Shown here: positions 23,101-34,050 of the stretch, one piece after another | How the letters are laid out: each line of letters opens with the position of its first letter | Position numbering within the stretch: position 1 is the stretch's first letter | Assembly (NCBI RefSeq): GCF_019703515.2 | Contig: NC_059385.1 | Location: 29,864,001-29,928,000, forward strand | Length of the DNA: 64,000 nt | Origin: Myxocyprinus asiaticus | Taxonomy: Eukaryota; Chordata; Actinopteri; Cypriniformes; Catostomidae | Reading direction: 5' to 3' | Translations under genes and position numbers: made by a program | The notes under the pieces: generated by a model | Told to the model about the DNA's origin: nothing | Seen by the model: only the letters and a program-made list of their open reading frames with translations | Database searches by the model: none

Positions 23101-24184
23101 TGTTCAGAACTTCTTAAACTACTTCAAAGAGTTCTCATCAAATAATCCTCCATGTGCACCAATGACAGCTTTGCAGATCATTGGCATTCCAGCTGTCAGT
23201 TTGTCCAGATACTTAGGTGACATTTCACCCCACGCTTCCTGTAGCACTTGCCATAGATGTGGCTGTCTTGTCGGGCACTACTCACGCATCTTACAGTCTA
23301 GCTGATCCCACAAAAGCTCAATGGGGTTAAGATCCATAACACTCTTTTCCAATTATCTGTTGTCCAATGTCTGTGTTTCTTTGCCCACTCTAACCTTTTC
23401 TTTTTGATTTTTCTGTTTCAAAAGTGGCTATTTCTATGCAATTCTTCCCGTCAGGCCTGTACCCCTGAGCCTTCTCTTTACTGTTGTACATGAAACTGGT
23501 GTTGAGCAGGTAGAATTCAATGAAGCTGCCAGCTGAGGACATGTGAGTCATCTATTTCTCAAACTAGAGACTCTGATGTACTTATCTTCTTGTTTAGTTG
23601 TACATCTGGCCTTCCACATCTCTTTCTGTCCTTGTTAGAGCCAGTTGTCCTTTGCTTTTGAAGACTGTAGTGTACACCTTTGTATGAAATCTTAAGTTTG
23701 TTGGCAATTTCATGCATTGCCCATTTCCTTCATTCCTCAAAACAATGATTGACTAACGAGTTTCTAGAGAAAGCTGTTTCTTTTTTGCCATTTCTGACCT
23801 AATATTGACCTTAAGACATGCCAGTCTATTGCATAATGTAACAACTCAAAAACAAACACAAAGACAATGTTAAGCTTCATTTAACGAACCAAATAGCTTT
23901 CAGCAGTGTTTGATATAATGGCAAGTGATTTTCTAGTACCAAATTAGCAATTTAGCATGATTATTCAAGGATAAGGTGTTGGAGTGATGGCTGCTGGAAA
24001 TGGGGCCTGTCTAGATTTGATCAAAAATTACTTTTTTCAAATAGTGATGGTGCTGTTTTTTACATCAGTAATGTCCTGACTATACTTTGTGATCAGTTGA
24101 ATGCCACTTTGGTGAATTAATTTACCAATTTCCTTCCGAAGCAGCAAAATCTGTACATTATTCCAAACTTTTGGCTGCCAGTGT
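23101..24184 (-). pseudogene. decayed Tc1-type transposon
   Basis: The right end carries a Tc1-like terminus (AAACTTTTGGCTGCCAGTG at 24165-24183). On the minus strand a transposase start, MAKKKQLSLETR, lies near 23792, followed by many stops and frame changes down to about 23100. The left terminal repeat is missing; the homology runs directly into a poly-T/poly-A tract (23063-23100). About 1.1 kb, inactive. Confidence 0.75.
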
Positions 24185-24985
24185 ATATATTGTAATATTT
24201 CTCTGATTTAATGTTAGTTTGTTTGGGGTGATAACCAAAGCCTTGCTAGAGTGTTGCTAGGTGGTTGCTAGGGTATTACTAAATGGTTCCAAGATGTTTG
24301 CTTACTGGTCAAAGTCAAAAGAGACTATAACCAAGTCTCTGTAACATCCGGTTCCCTGGATATGAATGGGACCTCTTCAATGCAAATCTATGGGATCTTT
24401 TGCTCATTTCCAATTTTCTTTTAAAGTTGAGATGTACGCAATCTATTTTCATTGATTTAAATTTTTTTTAATACCTGTTATGTTATTTACAGTCAGATTA
24501 ATTAAAACAGCACGGATGTGGTAAAGAAACCACTCAACTGAAACACGTTTGCTGGACAGCCACTGTTCTTAAAGAGACCATTTTGATGTTTGTTATATAT
24601 AATGTAAACTCACTACAAATTATGCATATATTTAAAGGGGATATAATAAATTATGAAATAAATTATGAAATATTTTAACTTCATCAAACACTTTAAATAC
24701 AGTAGGCTCCTACAGTATCTATGCAAGGGTTTGGTGAAATTCGGCAAAGAGTTCAGGCAGATCTGGCTCGTGCTGTGATATATTTTCTAACACATCTGAA
24801 TGATGAGGTGTGTTCCATCCCTACACCCTCTTTCCTTCAAAGACTTAACCCTTCATTGTGAGAGCTTTTAAGGGCTGAACGGTGTGGGGCTCAAAAATAG
24901 TGGTCATTTGGTCATGTTTTGGGAAATTCTGTTTGGAATGTCCCTACAGCTTACCTACAATTATTATTCTTCCATCAAAAAAACA

Positions 24986-25021
<36 letters not shown>

Positions 25022-25275
25022 CTAAGGCATCATTTAAGCCTTTTCAAAGTGTCCAAAATGAAATATTAAATATCAAACAGAATATTTAAATGAGCTACGA
25101 GTCTGTTTTTGAATGTTTGGAATTTCAAACTTCAGTTGTCAAAACTATCACACAAGCCCTTTAAAGGTGCTGTAAGTGATTTTAGCATCCTGATGCTTTC
25201 ACGTGACTGGGCCAATGAATTAGCCATGCCCCATCATTACAAAACCCCACCCTCCAAAAATAATTTTGAGACCAA
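24185..25275. other. non-coding stretch with short repeats
   Basis: Contains a short GTTGCTAGG-type direct repeat at about 24245-24285, common in fish introns, and a poly-A run at about 24987-25017. No gene recognised. Confidence 0.5.
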
Positions 25276-25278
25276 AAC

Positions 25279-25480
25279 GTCCTGGTTACTTTCATAACCC
25301 TGATGGAGGGAACAAGACATTGTGTCGATGTAGTGACACTAGTGGTCACTCTTGGGAGCCCCAAACACCTCTGCTTTTTTGAAAAAAGGCCAATGAGAAT
25401 TGGCGAGTAGAATTTGCATGCCACTCCCCTGGACATACGGGTATAAAAGGAGCTGGTTTTCAACCACTCGTTCAGGTTTT
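25279..25480 (+). repeat. right inverted terminal repeat of DIRS copy 2
   Basis: Inverted relative to the left repeat. Its outermost bases contain TTACTTTCATAACC, a copy-specific variant that reappears complemented in this copy's ICR. Confidence 0.88.
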
Positions 25481-25549
25481 GTGCTGAGGAGCCGAGACCA
25501 GGTCCCGGCCATTTCAGCGGGTAGTTCAGCGCTGTGGCAAGAGGGACAC

Positions 25550-25656
25550 AAAGTCTCGTTCCCTCCATCAGGGAATGGAGGTTATGAAAGTAACCATGAC
25601 ATTCCTTATCTGTCACTCACTCAACGTTGTGTCGATGTAGTGACACTAGGGGTCGC
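25550..25656 (-). repeat. internal complementary region (ICR) of DIRS copy 2
   Basis: One half is complementary to the element's right end, the other to its left end, joined at ATT (25601-25603). In DIRS1-like elements the ICR is thought to align the two cDNA ends for circle formation. Confidence 0.85.
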
Positions 25657-26317
25657 TATACAAAATGCCACAACTATCTGAACTATGTTACGTGAACTGG
25701 CGGTGTGTGACAGGCAGACCGCTGTGTGCCTCGTAGTAAGCACACCAGGCTGTCACATAACCTCCCCCAACACTCTTATGAGCGTCGAACAGTCCTTCAG
25801 GAATAAGTCGACTGCCCAACAATAGGGACAGGCTAGTCCAGCCGAGGCCTCTTTTCCTCTCTTTTCTCCCCAAAAAGAGTGGAATTTGTTAACCGACTGG
25901 GAGCCATAAGTGTCTGCGTTGGGGGGTGTCCATCCCAAGGGGAAGACACCGCGGAGACCACACCCTGCCAAAAAGAGGGGGGGTGGGTATTTTGAGTGGA
26001 ATACGTCACATGGTCTTACCGAGTCTTGTCAGAAATATGTCATGTGGAGATGTCCGATGGTAGGTCCAACCCGAAGGGGGAGGAGTTTCTAAAGACCATG
26101 GCGACCGGGGTCAGAGGGGCCTCTGCCCAAGGAAGATGCAGTTTACCAACAGGGAAAGATTTTGCGGAAGATATCACATGGGGTCACCTTCGGGGAACCA
26201 GCACATGTGGAGCACCTACCTCAGTACAGGTTCTCATTAGCGCACGTACTGGGCCGGCAGCGAGTTTCTCCGCAAACTCAACTGCCAGAGGGCTAAGGAG
26301 GAAAGTCATCCAGGGAT

Positions 26318-26480
26318 CACAGTCTGTGAACAGTGTCGCGAGGAGCGTTAGATCCGAGAACCACGTCTGGGTGGGCCAGTAGGTTGCTACAAGGCCGACC
26401 TGCTCCTCGTCCTCCCTGACCTTGCACAGGGTCTGTGCAAGTAGGCTCACTGGGGGAAACACATATTCTTTTACATATCC
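26318..26480 (-). pseudogene. DIRS copy 2 remnant of the RH-YR linker
   Basis: A short piece with FPPVSLLAQTLCKVRED and YWPTQTWFSDLTLLAT, equivalent to about 5335-5490 of copy 1. It joins gag on one side and 3' non-coding DNA on the other, marking two independent deletion junctions. Confidence 0.75.
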
Positions 26481-27665
26481 AGTTCTTAGCGGCTGGCCGC
26501 GAGACAGGTGGTGTCTGCTTCCTGCGGAGGGCTCCACGCCGGAGCTGGGCCATGGGGGCGGGCTGTGGCGGAGCCAATGTTGTTGCTGCAAGAAGACGCC
26601 CTTGGTGACGAGAATACAGGGTGCAGGGTCTTAAGCCGCGCCGGGGCAGGATTTGTTGTAAGGCCTCCGTCTGCTTTTTCACCGCCGAGAACTGCTGGCC
26701 GTCGCCAAACAGTCCAACCTGGGAAATGGGGGCAGCAAGGAACCGTGCCTTGTCCGCCTCTCCCATCTCAAACAAGTTGAGCCAAAGGTGGTGTTTCTGG
26801 ACCACCAGGGTGGACATCGCCTGCCCAAGAGACTGCGCCGTGACCTTCGTCGCCCGGAGAGCGAGGTCGGTTGCCGAGCACAGTTCCTGCATCAATCCCG
26901 GGTCAGAACTACCCTCGTGCAGTGCTTTTAGCGCCTTGGCTTGGTGTACTTGCAGGAGAGCCATGGCGTGCAGGGCGGAGGTGGCTTGTCCAGTGGCACC
27001 TCAGGCCACAGTCGTCAGGGACGACGTAAACCTACAGGCTCTGGACGGGAGCTTCGGGCGCCCATGCCAGGTGGCGGCGCTCTGTGGACACAAGTACACC
27101 ACGAGCGCCTTATCCACCTGGGGGATCACCGAATACCCCCTGGCCACTCCACCATCGAGGGTAGTGAGAGCAGGGGAGCTGAAAGACCGGGACCGGGCAG
27201 TAAAAGGTTCCTCCCACGATCTTGTCAGCTCCTCATGCCATGGGTGGCGCCCTGAGCCTAGGAACCAGTCATCGAGCCGCGAGGGTTCAGGGGAGAGTGG
27301 AGGGCTCCATTCAAGCCCAACGCTCGCGGCCGCCCGGGAAAGCATGTCCATAATTTCCACATCGGTCTGAGACTGGACAACCATTCCCGAAGGAGGAAGC
27401 CCAGCCTAAGCCTCTGTGTCAGACTGGACGAGCCTGCTCTCCGATGCTGTGCTCAATAACTCATCGTCTTCCTGAGCTCTTTTCTTACGAAAGCAAGCCG
27501 TGACCGCAACGTTGCCATGGTCATGTTATCGCAATGAGGACATGACTCATCCGTGAATGATGTCTCCGCATGGGCAGTGCCCAGACACGTAAGACAGTGA
27601 TCGTGGCAGTCAGAAGCGGAGAGATAACGACCACAAACAGGAATAACACACAAACGGAAAGGCAT
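26400..27665 (-). pseudogene. DIRS copy 2 gag (near full length, frameshifted)
   Basis: Starts at ATG 27665 (MPFRLCVIPVC) with the Cys/His cluster (H-x2-C-x2-C-L-G-x2-H). A deletion after AFVRK breaks the frame near 27480. The protein resumes at 27384 (QSQTDVEIMDMLSRAAA, DDWFLGSG, LTRSWEEPFTARSRSFSSPA) and again at 26964 (ALLQVHQAKALKALHEGSS, MGEADKARFLAAPISQVG). This gives the gag middle and C-terminal segments that copy 1 lacks. No RT follows. Confidence 0.75.
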
Positions 27666-27889
27666 CTTTAAACAGACGTTCTGTGTGTGCCACTCTTTTT
27701 GTGAATGAAAATTTACTCTTTTAGAATATACTCTCTTATTTTCACTCTGCCGAAGCACCCAGGGGCGTTCTCTACACTCCACGGGTGCAGAGGGGGAGAA
27801 GCCGCTGAAATGTGCCATAAATCCAGCAGTTTTGAGGTGCGTCTTTGGAGGGAATTGAATTCAGTGCACTGAATACAACTGCTCGGCTC

Positions 27890-28080
27890 CAAAGAGAAAA
27901 TCTGAACGAGTGGTTGCATACCAGCTCCTTTTATACCCGTATGTCCGGGGGAGTGGCATGCAAATTCCACTCGCCAATTCTCATTGGCCTTTTTTCAAAA
28001 AAGCAGAGGTGTTTGGGGCTCCCAAGAGTGACACCTAGTGTCACTACATCGACACAACATCGAGTGAGTGACAGAAAGGG
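27890..28080 (-). repeat. left inverted terminal repeat of DIRS copy 2
   Basis: Matches, inverted, the repeat at 25279-25480, including the octamer and TATA box. Confidence 0.88.
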
Positions 28081-28083
28081 AAC

Positions 28084-29708
28084 TGAGCAAAAGAGCAGCA
28101 TTGTTTGTTCCAGTGGCTGTCAAATTCAACAGTGGCACAATAGCGTCCTCAACTGACAAACATTATGAATCATAGCCTCAATGATCTGCTTCGAATACAA
28201 CACTATGAGAACGAGCAAAATGATTGACAGGTGAAAAGTGTCAAGGTCTGTGTTGCGCGGACACATTTTTGTTTGTCTACAGCTGTCACAGAGATATCTC
28301 AGGACACTTATTTCATTAATAACTTTAAGGGAGTAGGAACATTTTTGGCATATTTTTCCATGACAAAAAATTGCTTACAGCTCCTTTAATATGCTCTCTT
28401 CTTTCTTTCTTTCTTTCTTTCTTTATTTCTTTATTTATTTCTTGTAAATCTATATAAAAATTTTTTTTAAAAATTTAAAAAAAAGCTTCAAGCATTTAAA
28501 ACTATTTAAAACTTTCAGACATGGTTTTGTCAGACCAACATTATAGTTTGTCGCAACAAACTTATCATATAGTTTAATCAGTACTTTTGAACCACACAAA
28601 GTAAAATGTCAATGTTTTCTTTTTCCCAACCACCTAAGTTATTTTTTGTAATGTAGGGCAAACTTGCAGTTGTAGCAATGAATAGTATAATAAACATTTT
28701 TGTTCGACAGCCCTTTTATACAAAGAATAAAGCTTAACCCTATAGAGCCTAACGCATGAAATAATAGTCAGAAAATTATATTTTTTAAAGTGTTTAAACC
28801 TATTTTCTATAAAATAATTCAATTTAAAACACGTTGATTGAATTCAATAAATACTCATTTTGAAATATCTGTAACAATATGAACGCTATTACATTATCAT
28901 AAGATGAGTGCATCAAAATATAAAGGTAGCTATTTTGGAAATTATTTTACAAGGTCTTCTACTTCCAGAAGAGCATGGAAACTTTCACCAGGCAGCGTTA
29001 TAAGATTAAATAGTGGCTCAAAAGATTTAATTAGAAACAGGAAGGCAAAAGGGTCCTATAAGAGGTCTGGGGGCCCTCATAGTCACAGGGCCCTGTTGAG
29101 GGGGCCTTGTATAAACTGTGGAGCCCACATATTTAAGCATATATAAACACTTGTTTTCAAAGTTGATGGGCCGCGAGACCTTGCGGTCCAGGGCTGGTAG
29201 TCAATGGTCCCTCGGCACTGGCCCCATTGGCCTGGTCCTTAATTCACCTATGACAGTATCTCCTGTATTCTACTGGGTCATTTTGACCCAAGCAAAATGG
29301 TTGTTTGTGATTTACTCAATGGTCATGAAACTTATGTACAAGCAGGCTGTGGACATGAAGCTGTATATCAAATTTTTAGAGAATTGGCCACACGATGGCG
29401 CTATAATAAGCTAATTGCTAATAACTCCGGAATCAGATCTTCTGAAGGCATACAATAGTTTTTGGTGAGAAACAACTCAAAATGTAAGTCATTTTTCGGT
29501 TAAATTCTTGACGTCTGTAGTGCGTTCATTAGTGCTATGAGAGTAGCTCGTTAACAGTGGCTCATGTTCATTTGAGATTTTGTTTTGCTTTTAGTGCTAT
29601 GAGAGCCACTGTGAATGAGAAAATAATGAAAGTCATATGGGTTTTGTTATACGTGGGAGTTACTCTGTACGCTGATGGTGTTGACTTTGCTCTGTTCTGC
29701 TTCTTCAG
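28084..29708 (+). other. intron DNA upstream of the cntfr Ig exon
   Basis: No signal-peptide exon recognised. It holds a CTTT repeat (about 28396-28428) and AT-rich DNA. The last 30 bases before the exon are a good pyrimidine tract ending in CAG at 29706-29708. Confidence 0.6.
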
Positions 29709-29942
29709 GTGCCAGGATTCAGTATGAGAGGATAGGAAGTGATGTCACTATGCAGTGTGGCTCACTGGACAGCGATGCCTCTGTAACGTGGAAGGTGAAT
29801 GGTACAGATGTGAAAGCTCGCCGGTGGGAAGAAGGACCTCAGCTCATCCTGATGGAGGTGGACATGAGTAACAATGGCCTGTACAGCTGCTTCCAGAACC
29901 CTGACGGCCAGCGCAGAGACCAGATCAACCTCCGTGTAGGGC
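29709..29942 (+). CDS. cntfr: cntfr Ig-domain exon (ciliary neurotrophic factor receptor alpha)
   Basis: This 234-bp exon encodes the N-terminal immunoglobulin-like domain of the receptor subunit that binds CNTF at the cell surface and signals through gp130 and LIF receptor. Motifs seen: IQYERIGSDVTMQC, VTWKVNGTD with the Ig tryptophan and an NGT glycosylation site, and NNGLYSC with the second disulfide cysteine. It ends LRVG before a donor GTAAGT; a polypyrimidine tract and CAG precede it. Both boundaries are phase 1, usual for Ig exons. I prefer cntfr over il11ra because VTWKVNGTD fits cntfr, from memory of the family. Neighbouring exons were not found. This is the only convincing host coding sequence in the window. 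Confidence 0.88.
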
Positions 29943-30289
29943 GTAAGTCACGTCCATTTTTCCACACTTCACTTGCCTTTCTTGCTGGATCCATTGTGTA
30001 GTTCCAGTTTTCTCCCTCTGTGGAATAGTGGCTCAAAACAATCTGTGCTGAAATGCTCAGAACAAACTATTAATCAGTTCAGGAATATTGTTAAAATTAA
30101 ATTTCAGCTGCCCGCTATGAATGCTGGGATCCATTGCAAGGATATGCAGAGTTGCAGGTGCTACACACAGCCAAAAATGCACAAGGTTTGATGAGCTTTC
30201 CCTGTTTTTACTCTAACATTGTTAGTCTGTCTGGCTGAACAGGGTGGGCCAAGTTTCTGAACATCCAATAGATGTCGTTGATGTGTAAA
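29943..30289 (+). other. intron DNA downstream of the cntfr exon
   Basis: Begins with a consensus donor GTAAGT. No other feature recognised. Confidence 0.6.
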
Positions 30290-30960
30290 AATACAGACTG
30301 ATCTCACAGTAAAATCTAAATAGTTGGTTGACTTTTCTTTTGTTAAAATCGGTCTGAGTTTACCAAAATTTTAAACACTGCCCCCTGTGGCCAAAGCAGT
30401 AAATGTTTTTTTCATGTTTGAGCTCCATTTCCCTGGTGTAATATCTATGGAGGGCACCAAAAGTGAGTTGTTTTCATGTGTACAGGCTGTAATAGAGTGA
30501 AGAGGAATGCATATTTTCTTAACTGTACACCCAACCCAACCTCCAAATCTACACCTAACCATCAGTGGAATTAAAATGTAATGTTTGAGGGAAAAATGCA
30601 ACCTCTGATTCGATCTTGTCACTGATTATGCAAACAAGAATACTTTCTGGTTTTAACGCAGGATCCGAACCCAAGTCTCCTATTCTGCTGATGCGACATG
30701 TTTCCGGTCATGCCACAGGGGAAGTTACACACGCTGGAGCCAATGCAAAAATGTTTGATAAGAGAAGGTGCTTGTCAGTGAGTCAGCATAATTTTGCTGA
30801 TCCTAGGGTACTGAAACTCTTAGAAAAAGACATGCCAGCTTCCCATGTGATAATGTTGAAACATGGATTTTCATGTGTTGATTTATTAATTTGTGCGACA
30901 TTAAAAGTTGTTTTTGTAGCTTAGTTTCAATAAATGCTCTTTTTGGAGCAGCAAAGATGT
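30290..30960. repeat. diverged copy of a TIR repeat with a tRNA-like segment
   Basis: Starts at CTGATCTCACAGTAAAAT, like the left ends at 37319 and 41577. It contains a B-box-like complement (GGATCCGAACCC at about 30661) in a position equivalent to GGACTCATACCC at about 39170. The right end is unclear. Confidence 0.4.
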
Positions 30961-31781
30961 TTTGAGTTCTGAAACTCACAGTAGGTGTTCAGCTCTTTTA
31001 TCTCAAAAGATTAATAAAAATGTGATTCCTCATGACATGACTGCTTTACTACTTCCTCTGAAGAACCATCTTAGTCAGTCCTTCTCAAATCTTCATCTTT
31101 TTTTACTTTATATTGCTTTACCTTGATCTTATATTGCTTTATCATATATTGCTTTTTTCCTTTCATTCCCAATATCCTTGCTAGACCTCAGAATCTGTGC
31201 AGTGTTTACACCAACACTTTTTCTCCTAAACAAACTGTGTGCTTGTTTCCGCTACCCGTTCCTCTCAGAGAGGACAGAAACCACTTGTTTGGATGTTCCC
31301 ACTGTGTATTTGAAGAGTCAAATTATTTACAATCGTCATTGTTTGACACCCATTGGCCCCATCGGCCCTTGGTTCTTCTCTGGCCCCTGATCCCAAATCT
31401 TCCTCTCCACTCGTCTTCTCCATCAAGCTGCTGCTTCTATCTGTGTGGGAGCCACTGGGGTGCGAGTTTTGTGTCTTATCTATTTTGCGAGTGGATTTAT
31501 GGGTCATGCTGGATAATTTTAAGGGGCTACGCAGTATGATGTCATTGAAATTGTTGGCAGGCCAAATGTGCTCTTTCTGCAACATAGTTCTGATGAGTGA
31601 TATAACAGGGTCATTAGTTGGACTTTAGGTTTCTTAGAAGTGAGACCATGCTGAACTTAGCAGGATTTTATTGGCTGAAATGTGGTGAAATCTAGAGTGA
31701 CCACAAAAGTACTTGGAATTGTATGCCATTGTTAAAATATTAGAATTTCCTTGCATTATACAGAAAAATATCAAACCAAGT

Positions 31782-31782
<1 letters not shown>
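30961..31782. other. non-coding stretch, nothing recognised
   Basis: Open frames up to 138 codons on both strands here have no recognisable domain or codon pattern and no splice context I trust. Confidence 0.45.

Positions 31783-31815
<33 letters not shown>
31783..31815. repeat. (CA)n microsatellite
   Basis: About 16 CA units directly joined to the dispersed repeat that follows. Confidence 0.95.
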
Positions 31816-31818
<3 letters not shown>

Positions 31819-32045
31819 GGTGTGGCTATCCTTATGAGGACTCTCCATAGACATAATGATTTTTATACTGTACGAACTATAGATTCTATCCTCTAACCCT
31901 ACCCCTAAACCTAACCTTCACAAAAAACTTTCTGCATTTTTACATTTTCAAAAAAACATAGTTTAGTATGTTTAAGCGATTTGAATTATGGGGACACTAG
32001 AAATGTCCTCATAAACCACATTTATAGCATAATACCCTTGCAATT
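31816..32045. repeat. widespread fish repeat with CCTAACCC core
   Basis: Contains GAGGACTCTCCATAGACATA, then ACCCCTAAACCTAACC, and ends near AATGTCCTCATAAACCAC. GAGGAC and GTCCTC mark inverted ends. I recognise this as a very common teleost intronic repeat, usually next to a CA tract, as here. Confidence 0.6.
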
Positions 32046-32121
32046 ACTAGTTTGTAACCTAAAATTTTTTCCTTGTAAACCACCCAAACCCGCCCGCCCA
32101 CACCCACACCCACACACATAT

Positions 32122-32666
32122 AGTAATGATGTTGTCAACAGGCAGACGAAGAGACGATGACGATGATGTGATGAAACCAAGTGCAGTTTTATTTACAAAC
32201 GTGGATTCCTAAAAAACCCTAACCATAAACATGAACTAAACATGAACATAAACTACTTGACATGAAACTAGACCTGACTTGACTTGACTTGACTTGACTT
32301 GACTTGACTTGACTTGACTTGACCTGACTTGACTAAAACAACAAAGTTACATTCACAATACCTCACACCAGACAATGGCAAACATGAGGGCTTAAATACA
32401 AGGACATGGGTAACAAGTAAACAAGACAACCAATCACAAGACTAAATTAATAAACAAGATAACAAGACTAAATGAATTTAAACCAATGAAAAGACAAGAC
32501 TAATAACAAAGTAATCAAACAATGAACCAATGAAAACAAGACACATGAACAGGGGAAACACATGACAAGATCACATGAGGGAACAGGAAATCACATGACA
32601 TGAACAGGAACTAAACTTGAAAATAAAAGACATGAAAAACATGAACCAAAACACACAAATGTGACA
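32122..32666 (-). repeat. 3' LTR of element B with expanded GACTT repeat
   Basis: About 545 bp, matching the 5' LTR closely. A run of about 11 GACTT pentamers at 32272-32333 is expanded compared with its partner LTR. The outermost base is mutated (AGTAATG for TGTAACG). Confidence 0.85.
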
Positions 32667-33039
32667 CATCCGGGGGCAGCTCCCGAAACATAATAGAAAA
32701 GTTAATAGGGAGCTGGGGGGGGGGGGTCCTTGAAACGTGGCCTGGCGAGACATGGCGTGGGGCGTGGCCTGGTGAGACAAGGCGTGGGGCGTGACGAGAC
32801 AGGGCATGGGGCGTGGCCTTGGAAAGACAGGGCGTGGAGCATGGGAACAGGGCAAAATCAATGGAAAGTTTGGGCCCTGAGAGGCTCGAGGGGCAGAGCT
32901 GATGGGGATGAGGACCAAGGCAGAGCCGCAGGGATGGAGGTCCCCGGTGGAGCAGAGGTGGGCCTGGACCATGGAGCAGAGGCGGGCCTGGACCGTGGAG
33001 CAGAGGCGGGCCTGGACCGTGGAGCTGAGGCTTGGTTGT

Positions 33040-33600
33040 GACATGGCATGGAGCAGGCTGAGGCATGGCTGTGACATGGCATGGAGCAGGCTGAGGCGTG
33101 GCTGTGATATGGCATGGAGCAGGCTGAGGCGTGGCTGTGACATGGCATGGAGCAGGCTAAGGCGTGGCTGTGATATGGCCTGGAGCAGGCTGAGGCGTGG
33201 CTGTGACATGGCCTGGAGCTGACTCTGGAGTGGCTGTGACATGGCCTGAAGCTGACTCTGGCGTGGCTGTGACATGGCCTGGAGCTGACTCTGGCATGGC
33301 TGTGACATGGCCTGGAGCTGACTCTGGCATGGCTGTGACATGGCCTAGAGCTGACTCTGGTGTGGCTGTGACATGGCCTGGAGCTGACTCTGGCGTGGCT
33401 GTGACATGGCCTGGAGCTGACTCTGGCGTGGCTGTGACATGGCATGGAGCTGACTCTGGCGTGGCTGTGACATGGACCTGAGCTGATTCTGGCATGGCTG
33501 TGACATGGCCTGTAGCTGCCTCTGGCATGGCGGCCATGACGTGGAACTCTGGCATGGCAGCCATGACATGGAACTCTGGCTTGACGGCCATGATGTGGGG
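33040..33600 (-). repeat. 33-bp coding minisatellite in element B
   Basis: Sixteen or more units encoding ESAPGHVTATP-like 11-mers, grading into a second subtype. The HVTATPE core is shared with element A, so the repeat predates both insertions, with copy-specific expansion. Confidence 0.9.
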
Positions 33601-33649
33601 CAAATTCATGGAAGGCTGAGCCGTGGTAGGCTCGAGATTAAGAGTCCTG

Positions 33650-34050
33650 GATTATTGGGAAAAGACCTCAGTGGTTGTGAACATGAGCAGAGTCTTGGGA
33701 GCGACCTCTGTGGTCGTGGGCATGGACTGAGTCTCGGGAACGACCTCTGTGGTCGTGGGCGTAGACAGAGACTCGGGAACGACCTCCGTGGTCGTGAACA
33801 TGGGCAGAGACTGGGAAACAACCTCTGTGGTCGTGTACATGGGCAGAGACTTGGAAACGACCTCTGTGGTCATGTACGTGGGCAGAAACTAGGAAACGAC
33901 CTCCGTGGTCGTGTACATGGGCAGAGACTCGGAAACGACCTCTGTGGTCGTGTACATGGGCAGAGACTAGGAATGACCTCCGTGGTCGTGTACATGGGCA
34001 GAGACTTGCAAACGACATCTGTGGTCATGTACATGGGCAGAGACTTGGAA
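33650..34050 (-). repeat. 39-bp coding minisatellite in element B
   Basis: About ten units encoding SLPMYTTTEVV plus two residues, with indels that move the frame between units. Confidence 0.85.

Larger units (their letters stand above)
25279..28080 (-). mobile_element. DIRS-type retrotransposon, copy 2 (internally deleted)
   Basis: Both terminal repeats and the ICR are present. GTT flanks both ends (AAC at 25276-25278 and 28081-28083). Between leader and ICR it holds most of gag, then jumps to the RH-YR linker block and straight to the 3' non-coding region: RT, RNase H and the recombinase core are gone. It is therefore a short non-autonomous derivative that kept every cis-acting part. Confidence 0.92.

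Noticed and set aside
25182..25616. 144-codon minus frame over the DIRS copy 2 right end
   Set aside because: It reads through the terminal repeat and ICR, non-coding in all copies; similar frames at 54896 and 44349 are the same artefact.
31123..31628. 138-codon plus-strand frame, overlapped by others, downstream of the cntfr exon
   Set aside because: No fibronectin-type or other receptor motif (no CRSN- or WS-like motif) and no convincing splice sites.
31783..31815. CA tract considered as a Z-DNA regulatory element
   Set aside because: Simple microsatellite attached to a common repeat; no further support.
32272..32333. GACTT array considered as a CRISPR-like array
   Set aside because: Five-base units without spacers in a eukaryotic LTR.
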